Of a stretch of 64,000 nt of DNA, positions 44,030 through 51,079 are shown in pieces. Origin of the DNA: an uncultured Bacteroidia bacterium (lineage in GTDB: Bacteria; Bacteroidota; Bacteroidia; Bacteroidales; UBA932); NCBI GenBank assembly GCA_902789435.1, contig CADAOA010000001.1, positions 1 through 64,000 on the forward strand, written 5' to 3'. The notes below the pieces were generated by a model that saw only the letters and a program-made list of their open reading frames with translations, was not told the DNA's origin and did no database searches. Positions within the stretch are counted from its first letter, which is position 1. Each line of letters begins with the position of its first letter. The position numbers and the translations under genes are program-made.

Positions 44030-45283
44030 ATGAAGATATTCAGACATATTGTAGCCCTGTTTTCCGTTGTCTTGACGGTCCTGCCTTCTTGTTCCAAGGT
44101 GGAGCCTAAGGACGTGGTGTTCGAGGAGAAGGAAAAGACATTGCTCCTTTATTTTGCTTCCCATAACAACCTTTACATGGATGCGGCTTCAAACATCAGC
44201 AAGATTATCAAGGGATATGTTCCTTCAGACGGCAACATTGTTCTGTACTGCAACAATTTCGACCTTTCCACAAAACAGATGAAGGATACCCTTCCGCTGC
44301 TTGTCAACATTTCCAGGAACAAGAAGGGCGATGTCCAGATAGATACAATCTACAAGTTCCCTTACATTAATTCCTGTACCAAGAATCAGATGAAATCAGT
44401 TCTGAATATTACCAAGACCATCTGCCCCGCAAGGCATTACGGTATGGTGCTCTGGTCTCACGGAACAGGATGGCTTCCACAGGGTTATTATAAAACCCAT
44501 GCTTTCACATCTTCAGACGAAAAGATGATGTACAGCAACCAGCGGTCAAGGTTCCCTGCACCTCCTGGAGGAGTGGATCCTTATGCCCATATGGTTAAGT
44601 CTTTCGGAAGCGAACTCGGGGTGGAAATGTCCGTCTTTGATATTCAGGAGGCTTTGGGGGAGACCCATTTCGATTTCATCGCGATGGATGCCTGCTTCAT
44701 GGGAGGTGTGGAGATTGCATACCAACTCAAGGATTACTGCGACTATTTCATAGGTTCCGCCGCCGAGATACTGACAGACAGTTACCCTTATGATACTGTA
44801 ATCGAGAAGATGTTCAACGATGATTACATCGGAGTTTCCCAGGCCATTTACGATTACTACAACGCTCAGAGCGGCGAATACCGTTCCGTTACAATAGCAA
44901 CCGTGAAATGCTCGGAACTAGAGGCCGTTGCAGACGAAGCCAAAGCTTTGTTCGAGGATTACAGGGACGATATCCCTTCTGTGGACCCAACTACGGTTCA
45001 GAGATTTTTCAGATATGACGATCACTGGTTCTATGACCTGAAGGATTTCCTGGACAATCTGTGCGGCACATCCGAGACAGTTGCCTTCACCTCGGCTTTA
45101 TCAAAAGCCGTCATAGCCAAATACACAACTGGCAGGATGATAACTCTCGATATCGATCCTGCCAAGTTCTGTGGTCTGAGCACCTATATTCCTGACGATT
45201 CGGAAACGGAACTGATAACCTACTATCAGAAATATGCGTGGAACGATGCTGTCAAGATGATCGTTCCGCCAACGTCAGATTAA
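44030..45283 (+). CDS. Clostripain-type (C11) cysteine peptidase lipoprotein
   Basis: The 417-residue protein (start MKIFRHIVALFSVVLTVLPS) has a lipobox with Cys21 (VLPSC). The caspase-like core has the catalytic His in 'YGMVLWSHGTGWLPQG' and the Cys in 'FIAMDACFMGGVEIAYQL'. 'TLLLYFASHNNLYMDA' is the usual first strand. C11 enzymes cleave after basic residues and often act on surface or secreted proteins. The start at 44030 is chosen because the promoter lies at 43969-43999, inside the longer open frame. It is convergent with the reverse rubrerythrin gene, 2 nt apart. Confidence 0.93.
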   Translation: MKIFRHIVALFSVVLTVLPSCSKVEPKDVVFEEKEKTLLLYFASHNNLYMDAASNISKIIKGYVPSDGNIVLYCNNFDLSTKQMKDTLPLLVNISRNKKGDVQIDTIYKFPYINSCTKNQMKSVLNITKTICPARHYGMVLWSHGTGWLPQGYYKTHAFTSSDEKMMYSNQRSRFPAPPGGVDPYAHMVKSFGSELGVEMSVFDIQEALGETHFDFIAMDACFMGGVEIAYQLKDYCDYFIGSAAEILTDSYPYDTVIEKMFNDDYIGVSQAIYDYYNAQSGEYRSVTIATVKCSELEAVADEAKALFEDYRDDIPSVDPTTVQRFFRYDDHWFYDLKDFLDNLCGTSETVAFTSALSKAVIAKYTTGRMITLDIDPAKFCGLSTYIPDDSETELITYYQKYAWNDAVKMIVPPTSD

Positions 45284-45285
45284 TC

Positions 45286-45840
45286 TTACTTCTTGAAGAA
45301 GCGGTTGTAAAGGCCTTCGAAGCCTTGTCCGTGGCGAGCCTCATCCTTGCACATCTCATGAACGGTGTCGTGGATGGCGTCGTAGTTGAGTTTCTTTGCC
45401 TTGGTGGCAATGTCCTTCTTGCCGGCGCATGCTCCTCTTTCGGCCTCGATTCTCTTCTCCAGATTGGTCTTGGTATCCCAAACCATCTCGCCGAGAAGCT
45501 CGCAGAATCTTGCTGCGTGGTCAGCCTCTTCCAGAGCATATCTTCTGAATGCCTCGCCGATTTCAGGATATCCCTCGCGATGTGCCTGACGGCTCATTGC
45601 CAGATACATTCCGACTTCGGTGCATTCTCCGATAAAGTTAGCCTTCAGGCCTTCCCAGATCTCCGGGTCGCATCCCTTGGCAACGCCGATAACGTGCTCG
45701 TCTGCCCAGGCCTTCTTGTTTTCTTCCTCGACCACCTCAACGAATTTCTCTCTTGGCTGCTTGCACTGAGGGCATCTCTCAGGAGGTTCTGGTCCTTCGT
45801 GGATATAACCACATACTGTACATCTGAATTTCTTGATCAT
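45286..45840 (-). CDS. Reverse rubrerythrin
   Basis: The 184-residue protein has the rubredoxin domain first ('[20 protein letters not shown]', residues 7-26) and then a ferritin-like diiron domain with '[20 protein letters not shown]', '[20 protein letters not shown]' and '[20 protein letters not shown]'. The reversed order compared with ordinary rubrerythrin gives the name. It reduces hydrogen peroxide in anaerobes. It has its own strong promoter (45905-45935) and a 60-nt leader. Nothing suggests an operon. Confidence 0.95.
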   Translation of the reverse strand: MIKKFRCTVCGYIHEGPEPPERCPQCKQPREKFVEVVEEENKKAWADEHVIGVAKGCDPEIWEGLKANFIGECTEVGMYLAMSRQAHREGYPEIGEAFRRYALEEADHAARFCELLGEMVWDTKTNLEKRIEAERGACAGKKDIATKAKKLNYDAIHDTVHEMCKDEARHGQGFEGLYNRFFKK

Positions 45841-45904
45841 AAGTGTAATAGGTATTTGTTTGTATTGTTTCTGTCTTACCGGAATCAGTATCCGGGTCTG
45901 AAAT

Positions 45905-45935
45905 CAAAGATAGAAACAATTTCGTTAAGAGCAAT
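45905..45935 (-). promoter_or_regulatory. Promoter of the reverse rubrerythrin gene
   Basis: Minus strand ATTG (45935..45932), 19-bp spacer, TATCTTTG (45912..45905). It matches TTG-N19-TAnnTTTG. The start codon is 64 nt downstream of the box. Confidence 0.65.
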
Positions 45936-45972
45936 AGGTAGGACGTCGCTGAGTAATAAAGAAGAATCCGGA

Positions 45973-46003
45973 TTTGCAGGAGAGCCAAAAATGTTTATCT
46001 TTG
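45973..46003 (+). promoter_or_regulatory. Promoter of rplY (full consensus)
   Basis: TTTG (45973-45976), 19-bp spacer, TATCTTTG (45996-46003): a complete match to the Bacteroidota consensus and the best in the window. It lies 84 nt before the rplY ATG. Confidence 0.75.
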
Positions 46004-46009
46004 CGCCGC

Positions 46010-46087
46010 ATTTCGCCCGACGGGTTCGGGCTCGGTGCAATGGGGTCCCCGGAAAGGTGGACTGAGTAACACTTAAAATTTACAATT
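46010..46087 (+). promoter_or_regulatory. Structured leader of the rplY mRNA
   Basis: The leader is GC-rich against its surroundings. It contains a perfect 6-bp hairpin GCCCGA-CGGGT-TCGGGC (46015-46031) and a second possible stem GTCC/GGAC (46045-46048 with 46059-46062), then a plain AT-rich stretch before the ATG. Ribosomal-protein leaders often bind the encoded protein; that is possible here but not shown. Confidence 0.45.
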
Positions 46088-46681
46088 ATGCAGATTATCA
46101 CATTGAACGCAGCCGAGCGTAAAATCGGCACCAAGCAGGACCTTAAGAAGATCCGCAGGGCAGGAAACGTTCCTTGCATCATCTATGGCAACGGAACCCA
46201 GCATCTGGACATCGCCATTCCACTGGCAGACATCAAGAAGATTACGGACACTCCTAAGTCTTTCATTATCCACGTAAACCTCAACGGTGAGATTCATCCT
46301 TGCATCCTTCACGACGCACAGTATGATCCTATCACTGATGACGCTATCCACATCGACTTCCTCGCTATTTCCGAGGATAAGCCGGTTGAGATCGCCGTTC
46401 CTGTAAACATTTTCGGTAATGCCGAGGGTGTAAAGCAGGGTGGCCGTCTGAGAGTTGGCGTTAGAAAGGTTAAGGTTTGCGGTCCTATGGACAAGCTTCC
46501 TGATCAGATCGACGTGGACATCACCACTCTTGGAGTAGGTAAGGCTATCTATGCAGGCGAGCTTTCAGTAGAGGGCTGCCAGATAGCTTCCCCTAAGAAG
46601 CTGATGGTTTGCGAGATCAAGCGTACCCGCGCAGCCGCTGCAGCTGCAGCAGCAGAAGCTGAGAACGCTGAGGCAAAGTAA
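46088..46681 (+). CDS. rplY: Ribosomal protein bL25 (Ctc type)
   Basis: The 197-residue protein has the N-terminal 5S rRNA-binding L25 domain ('RKIGTKQDLKKIRRAGNVPC', 'HDAQYDPITDDAIHIDFLAI') and the C-terminal TL5/Ctc beta domain ('KPVEIAVPVNIFGNAEGVKQ', 'CGPMDKLPDQIDVDITTLGV'). It ends in a run of Ala/Glu ('RAAAAAAAAEAENAEAK'). It binds 5S rRNA in the central protuberance. It is followed by a strong terminator and then pth. The pair rplY-pth is common in bacteria. Confidence 0.96.
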   Translation: MQIITLNAAERKIGTKQDLKKIRRAGNVPCIIYGNGTQHLDIAIPLADIKKITDTPKSFIIHVNLNGEIHPCILHDAQYDPITDDAIHIDFLAISEDKPVEIAVPVNIFGNAEGVKQGGRLRVGVRKVKVCGPMDKLPDQIDVDITTLGVGKAIYAGELSVEGCQIASPKKLMVCEIKRTRAAAAAAAAEAENAEAK

Positions 46682-46703
46682 TCGCAGACAGGAGTTCTTT
46701 CTA

Positions 46704-46745
46704 AAAGTGGATGTCCGAAACCTTTTGGACATCCACTTTAACTTT
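46704..46745. terminator. Intrinsic terminator between rplY and pth
   Basis: Perfect 13-bp stem (AAAGTGGATGTCC with GGACATCCACTTT, 46704-46716 and 46727-46739), 10-nt loop, then AACTTTATT. The T content after the stem is modest, but the stem itself is the strongest in the window. Confidence 0.75.
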
Positions 46746-46777
46746 ATTACCTTGCGTCTGATTTAGAAAGACAGATA

Positions 46778-47476
46778 ATGGCCGGAAAGTATCTCATAGC
46801 GGGTCTTGGAAACATAGGTGCCGAATATGCCGGCACCCGTCATAACATAGGCTTTATGGTGGTGGACCGTCTGGCAGAAGATGCCGGAGCCGTCTTCAAG
46901 GTTGACCGCCTGGGAAGCATTGCGGAAATCTCTTATCGTGGAAGTAAACTCCTCCTTCTGAAACCTTCCACCTATATGAACCTCAGTGGCAAGGCAGTCA
47001 GCTACTGGATGCAGAAGGAGAACATCCAGAAGGAGAACCTTATGGTCATCTGCGATGATCTGGCCCTTCCGGTGGGAACCGTGCGTATGCGCAAGAAAGG
47101 CAGCGACGGAGGCCACAACGGACTTGGAAACATCAACCAGATTCTCGGCACGTCTGACTATTGCCGCATCCGGGTGGGCATAGGCAACGGTTTTCCCCGG
47201 GGAGGCCAGGTAGACTATGTTCTTGGGCGCTTTGAAGGTGAAGAGGCCGCCAAGCTTCCGGAAGTCCTCAAGCGAGCCGCCCAGGGAGTGAAGGACTTTA
47301 CTTTCATGGGCGCGGACCGTGCAATGAATATCTGCAACACAGATCCCAAGAAGGCCGAACCTAAGCCGGTGGAATCAGCCGTTAAGGAAGTTGTCGCTGA
47401 GGATAAACCAAAAGAAAAAGAACTTTCCTTCAAGGAAAAGCTCCAGAATCTCTTCAAAAATAACAAAAAGGAATAA
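46778..47476 (+). CDS. pth: Peptidyl-tRNA hydrolase with charged C-terminal tail
   Basis: The 232-residue protein has the Pth core with 'LIAGLGNIGAEYAGTRHNIG' (Asn12 and catalytic His22), 'LLLKPSTYMNLSGKAV', 'ICDDLALPVGTVRMR' (Asp) and 'GSDGGHNGLGNI'. The core ends near residue 188. A further 45 residues are Lys/Glu/Pro-rich ('KPVESAVKEVVAEDKPKEKE' and a final helix 'FKEKLQNLFKN') and are not part of the usual enzyme. It recycles stalled peptidyl-tRNA. It lies between a terminator and a convergent S4-domain gene whose stop directly abuts its own. Confidence 0.95.
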   Translation: MAGKYLIAGLGNIGAEYAGTRHNIGFMVVDRLAEDAGAVFKVDRLGSIAEISYRGSKLLLLKPSTYMNLSGKAVSYWMQKENIQKENLMVICDDLALPVGTVRMRKKGSDGGHNGLGNINQILGTSDYCRIRVGIGNGFPRGGQVDYVLGRFEGEEAAKLPEVLKRAAQGVKDFTFMGADRAMNICNTDPKKAEPKPVESAVKEVVAEDKPKEKELSFKEKLQNLFKNNKKE

Positions 47477-47854
47477 TCAGAAACCGTCCATCAGGCGGTC
47501 AATATCGCGCCTTTCCTTCTTGGTAGGGCGGCCGCTTCCACGTTCCCTTTTCAGGAATATCGTTTCAACCGGAGCTATAAGCTTGTCCAGCTCGCTTTGC
47601 GGAGTGGTGTTTTCTGCATACTGGTCCACGAGCTTGGCTCCCTGGCGTTTGTCAACCGGCTCAATCACCGTATAACTGTAATGGATAGCTCCCTTGCGGA
47701 CTTCTATGGAATCTCCCGCCTTGATTTCCCTGGAGGATTTGGTCTGGGCGCCGTTTACGAAGACCTTGCCCGTGCGGCAGGCCTCGGCAGCTTCACTGCG
47801 TGTCTTGAACACCCTTATAGCCCAAAGGTATTTATCTATCCGTACGTTATCCAT
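47477..47854 (-). CDS. S4-domain RNA-binding protein (Hsp15/HslR-like)
   Basis: The 125-residue protein (start MDNVRIDKYLWAIRVFKTRS) has the S4 RNA-binding fold: 'RIDKYLWAIRVFKTRSEAAE', 'GKVFVNGAQTKSSREIKAGD' and 'IEVRKGAIHYSYTVIE'. The Lys/Arg-rich C-terminus 'KRERGSGRPTKKERRDIDRL' matches Hsp15. It helps recycle 50S subunits that carry stuck nascent chains. The start lies 8 nt inside the end of the upstream PMI-like gene, in its His-rich tail; the frame upstream of this point is open but is repeat-derived. Confidence 0.9.
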   Translation of the reverse strand: MDNVRIDKYLWAIRVFKTRSEAAEACRTGKVFVNGAQTKSSREIKAGDSIEVRKGAIHYSYTVIEPVDKRQGAKLVDQYAENTTPQSELDKLIAPVETIFLKRERGSGRPTKKERRDIDRLMDGF

Positions 47855-48815
47855 TGTGATGGTGATGATGTCCGCAATCGCAATCGTCATCGTGATGATG
47901 GTGGTGTCCGCAATCGCACTCGTCGTCATCTTCCTCTTCTTCTTCTTTCGGAGGCTCCGGAATGTTACACAGATAGATGCGCAGGAATGATGATGTCGGG
48001 TTATCGCCCTCCTGGCTCGGAGCTATTGTCATTTCCTGGATGTCGTGAGGAACAAGGGCAAGCGGGAATTTGCCGTCCAAGGTAATGCAGGTCTCGTCAG
48101 AGATTTCTGTATAACCTCTGAAGTCTTTTACCTTCAGCGATGTTTGGTTGTCGAGATTAAGGATGGCCATAAAGCTTTCCGTCTGGTCTGGAGCTATGGT
48201 CTGAGGTTTGGTGATGGCAACCCTTTCCATCCTGAAAAGACATTCCTCAGGAGCCACATATTCCGGATTGGTGGCACTGAGGTTGATGAAATCCAGAGCT
48301 TCCACCAGTTGGTCGGTCTCTTCTATATTGAAGTCGCAAGGAGAGTTCTGGGCTACTTCCACATATCTTACGCCTTCTCCGATGCGGAACGGAACGCCCG
48401 GACGGATGTAGAAAGTTTCTCCCTCTTCCGGCCCGATCTCGTTCAAGGTCTCGAGTATGTTTCCACCCTGGCTTCTTTCATAGATATCCGTGGCGGTAAT
48501 GTCTTTCTTGAACCCGATCCAGATGGATGAATCTTCCTTTGCGGAAAGAATGTAGAGCATCCTTTCCTTGCCCCAGCATCCGTAGCGTGGAAGAGCGGTC
48601 CGGTCATCCGGGGAAACCGTGATATGTCCACTCTCATCGCTGATTTTAACGGTTATGGGCAGATTGCCCTGGAAAAAACTGAAGGCCTTGTCGCCTAGCA
48701 GATTGCCCATATAGGTATCTATCAGGTCTTCCAGGGAGTTGTCCTTGAGGAAGCCGTTCAGGGCAGTGCTTTCAGGCTTTATGCTGTCCAGCAGCAGGGG
48801 ATATATCTTTTTCAT
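47847..48815 (-). CDS. Degenerate phosphomannose-isomerase-like protein with His/Cys-rich tail
   Basis: The 322-residue protein follows the class I mannose-6-phosphate isomerase (cupin) plan: 'GHITVSPDDRTALPRYGCWG', 'KERMLYILSAKEDSSIWIGF', 'GNILETLNEIGPEEGETFYI', 'RPGVPFRIGEGVRYVEVAQN'. The metal ligands seem to be missing: the usual Q-V-H-P-D-D is T-V-S-P-D-D (66-71), and the His of 'GTxHAIG' is Phe (140-146, GVPFRIG). Residues about 290-322 form an acidic tail ending in two repeats of 'CDCGHHHHH'. Such tails bind Ni, Zn or Cu. The enzyme activity is doubtful. It sits in an operon with a nucleotidyltransferase and overlaps its neighbours by 1 and 8 nt. Confidence 0.7.
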   Translation of the reverse strand: MKKIYPLLLDSIKPESTALNGFLKDNSLEDLIDTYMGNLLGDKAFSFFQGNLPITVKISDESGHITVSPDDRTALPRYGCWGKERMLYILSAKEDSSIWIGFKKDITATDIYERSQGGNILETLNEIGPEEGETFYIRPGVPFRIGEGVRYVEVAQNSPCDFNIEETDQLVEALDFINLSATNPEYVAPEECLFRMERVAITKPQTIAPDQTESFMAILNLDNQTSLKVKDFRGYTEISDETCITLDGKFPLALVPHDIQEMTIAPSQEGDNPTSSFLRIYLCNIPEPPKEEEEEDDDECDCGHHHHHDDDCDCGHHHHHNG

Positions 48816-49768
48816 TACAAAGCGGCGGTATTCTCGTTGCCGGTGTCAGCCAACAATATTTCTTTCGGCTTGAAGCTCTGTGGTTTCTTAGGCAGATACT
48901 TGTTCAGAAGGAATATGCCTGCAATTACAATCAGGGCACCTCCGCCAACCAGTACCCAGTACCACATGTCGGTTCCGGTAAGCTGGACCATATTCTCCCT
49001 CGATGTTGCATCGGGATCCATCTCAGGCAGAGCCCAGAACAAAGCGATTGAAGAGAAGTTGTTTACAAAATGCATGAAGATCACGGCCCAGATACTGTGG
49101 CTTCTATAGTAAACCCATCCGAAAAGACATCCCAGGACGAAAGCCGGAATGGCCTGCCAGAAATTCAGGTGCATGGCTCCGAAAAGAAGTGAAGACCATA
49201 GGATGGCCAATACGACAGAGCCTTTTGAGAGCAAGCCCCTCTCTATGGTTCCTCTCATTATGAATTCCTCAAAAAGCGGTGCGAATATGGCAACTGAAAC
49301 AATGGTGTCCACAGGCCTGGTGGAAATGCTCTCGAACATTTCCTTGAAGTTATCCGGCATCGGGAAATAACTGGTAACCGGATCCAGAACCCAGCTCAGA
49401 CCCAATGTCATCAAAAGCAGCAAGATGCCAAGAGTCAGGAAGTTGAACTTTCCAAGATGCGGAGAGTCAACTTTGACTGGAGCTTTCATCGGATCATGGC
49501 TGTAGCTGTTTCCCATCAGCCAGATGAACAACACCGGGATAATCATCTGGAAGAAATAAATAAGACTTAGTTTTCCAGACAGGATGCTTGTAATGCCTGA
49601 AGGATCAGATACCGTCTTGGCTGCCATCGACAGCTCTCCGTTTATGGCGGCTGCAATGAATGCGGCAACCATTGAAACGATACCGCCCAGGATGAACAGG
49701 ATCAGCAGGATTACCAGGCTGCCTCCGATCCCGGGCTTGTAATATTTTGGTTTTGAGAAAATATTCAT
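48815..49768 (-). CDS. CPBP family intramembrane metalloprotease
   Basis: The 317-residue protein has eight or so helices and the CPBP (Abi/CAAX protease) motifs: 'FEEFIMRGTIERGLL' (EExxxR), 'SSLLFGAMHLNFWQAIPAF' (FxxxH) and 'WAVIFMHFVNNFSSI' (HxxxN/D). A short hydrophilic C-terminus follows. Family members cleave membrane-bound peptides or are linked to bacteriocin immunity or cell-surface sorting. The stop overlaps the start of the PMI-like gene by one base (TAATG), so both are translationally coupled. It lies 28 nt after the nucleotidyltransferase gene. Confidence 0.93.
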   Translation of the reverse strand: MNIFSKPKYYKPGIGGSLVILLILFILGGIVSMVAAFIAAAINGELSMAAKTVSDPSGITSILSGKLSLIYFFQMIIPVLFIWLMGNSYSHDPMKAPVKVDSPHLGKFNFLTLGILLLLMTLGLSWVLDPVTSYFPMPDNFKEMFESISTRPVDTIVSVAIFAPLFEEFIMRGTIERGLLSKGSVVLAILWSSLLFGAMHLNFWQAIPAFVLGCLFGWVYYRSHSIWAVIFMHFVNNFSSIALFWALPEMDPDATSRENMVQLTGTDMWYWVLVGGGALIVIAGIFLLNKYLPKKPQSFKPKEILLADTGNENTAAL

Positions 49769-49796
49769 ATTGTCTTCCTCTGCGATGTGAAATGAC

Positions 49797-50702
49797 TTAG
49801 AAAAGAGGTGAAGGGTAAGTGCCGTCTTCAGCCATTTCTTTCAGGCGGGCTACAACTTTAGCGCGGTCTTCCTTGTAAGTTACTCCGAACCAGGCGGACG
49901 GGGAGGAAAGAACCTTTACGTTAGCCTTGCCTTCCTCAATCATCCTGCTGACAACGGAAGGAACGTAGAATTCCTTCTTTGGCTCGTCGATGTTCTGGGT
50001 AAGGAATTCCTTGAAGAGAACATCGGATTCTTCCATATAGTCAGGGGTGAATCCCCACATGTTCATTGATGTGCAGGTCTTTGCCGGAAGAGAATGCTCC
50101 ACGCCCAGGAGGTTTTCTCCCAGAATCCTGCGGCCTTCCTTTCGGATGTTGCCGTGTTCTTCCACCTTTACCAGATGGTCCTTGCTGTCCAGTGTGCAAA
50201 TACCTCTGGAAACGCTTCCGCTCTCGGATAAGGTGTTTTTCAGATAGAATCCTACCATGCAGAACTTCCCTTTCTGGCCTTTCCTTATCCTGCCAAGGTA
50301 GTCCGCCAGGCACTTGAAGGATTCCCTTCCGTAGAAATCGTCCGAGTTGATTACTGCAAAAGGTCTGGTTATCACATCCTTCGCGCTGAGGACTGCCTGA
50401 CCTGTTCCCCAAGGCTTCTCTCTGGGAACCTTTGGGCAGAAGCCTGCCGGAAGGTTATCCGGCTCTTGGGTTACTATGGTGTATTTGATCTTGCCTTTGA
50501 ATTTGGAAGCAACCTTCTCCTCAAACTCTGCGCGGAATTTCTCCCTGACAACGAACACAACGTCTGCAAAACCTGCAAGGATCGCGTCATAAATGGAAAA
50601 ATCCATAATGGTCTCACCTTTAGGTCCCACGCCGTCAAGTTGTTTGAGTCCTCCGTACCTGCTGCCCATACCGGCAGCCATAATCAGAAGTGTAGGTTTC
50701 AT
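49797..50702 (-). CDS. Sugar-phosphate nucleotidyltransferase
   Basis: The 301-residue protein has the NTP-transferase signature 'LLIMAAGMGSRYGGLKQLDG' with the pyrophosphate loop, 'GPKGETIMDFSIYDAILAG', 'VVFVVREKFRAEFEEKV', 'PWGTGQAVLSAKDVI' and 'AVINSDDFYGRESF' (metal-binding Asp). This type activates hexose-1-phosphates with UTP or dTTP; the exact sugar is unclear. It is the first gene of the operon with CPBP, PMI-like and S4-domain genes, which suggests the PMI-like protein relates to nucleotide-sugar supply. Confidence 0.9.
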   Translation of the reverse strand: MKPTLLIMAAGMGSRYGGLKQLDGVGPKGETIMDFSIYDAILAGFADVVFVVREKFRAEFEEKVASKFKGKIKYTIVTQEPDNLPAGFCPKVPREKPWGTGQAVLSAKDVITRPFAVINSDDFYGRESFKCLADYLGRIRKGQKGKFCMVGFYLKNTLSESGSVSRGICTLDSKDHLVKVEEHGNIRKEGRRILGENLLGVEHSLPAKTCTSMNMWGFTPDYMEESDVLFKEFLTQNIDEPKKEFYVPSVVSRMIEEGKANVKVLSSPSAWFGVTYKEDRAKVVARLKEMAEDGTYPSPLF

Positions 50703-50711
50703 TTTATTTTA

Positions 50712-50719
50712 TAAATTTG
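50712..50719 (+). promoter_or_regulatory. Candidate -7 box of the FtsB/DivIC gene
   Basis: TAAATTTG fits TAnnTTTG, 30 nt before the GTG start at 50750. No -33 match. Confidence 0.35.
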
Positions 50720-50726
50720 TGACGTG

Positions 50727-50734
50727 CAAAAATA
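50727..50734 (-). promoter_or_regulatory. Candidate -7 box of the nucleotidyltransferase operon
   Basis: Minus strand TATTTTTG fits TAnnTTTG, 24 nt before the ATG at 50702. No -33 match. Confidence 0.4.
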
Positions 50735-50749
50735 ATAAAAAATACGGCA

Positions 50750-51079
50750 GTGAGCTTCTTTGGCAGACTAAGTGAAAAGCCCGGATTCAGGCAAGTGTTC
50801 AAGGTATTGAAGAACAAGTACTTCATAGTTACGGCTGCGTTCCTGATATGGATATTCTTCTTCGATACCAACAACCTCATTTCCTGGTACCGCGACCTCA
50901 AGCAGCTCGGCTGGCAGAACCGGCAGAAGGTTTATTACCAGGAAGCCATACGTCAGGCGGACGAGAAACTTAACGAGCTTACCTCCAACAAGGACTCCCT
51001 GGAAAAGTTTGCCCGGGAGCAGTTCCTTTTCCACGAGGCGGGAGAGGATATCTATGTCGTTGATGAATCCGAGGACTAG
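50750..51079 (+). CDS. FtsB/DivIC family cell-division protein
   Basis: The 109-residue protein starts with GTG (50750) and has a basic N-terminus, one membrane helix (about 24-40, 'YFIVTAAFLIWIFFFDTNNL') and a coiled coil (about 55-85, 'VYYQEAIRQADEKLNELTSN') followed by 'LEKFAREQFLFHEAGEDIYV', the DivIC/FtsB C-terminal mark. It belongs to the divisome with FtsL and FtsQ. It overlaps the 3' end of purB by 4 nt on the opposite strand. Confidence 0.9.
   Translation: MSFFGRLSEKPGFRQVFKVLKNKYFIVTAAFLIWIFFFDTNNLISWYRDLKQLGWQNRQKVYYQEAIRQADEKLNELTSNKDSLEKFAREQFLFHEAGEDIYVVDESED

Noticed and set aside
47852..47935. Tandem repeat considered as a CRISPR-like array
   Set aside because: Only two units, within a coding frame for His/Cys residues, without spacers or cas genes.
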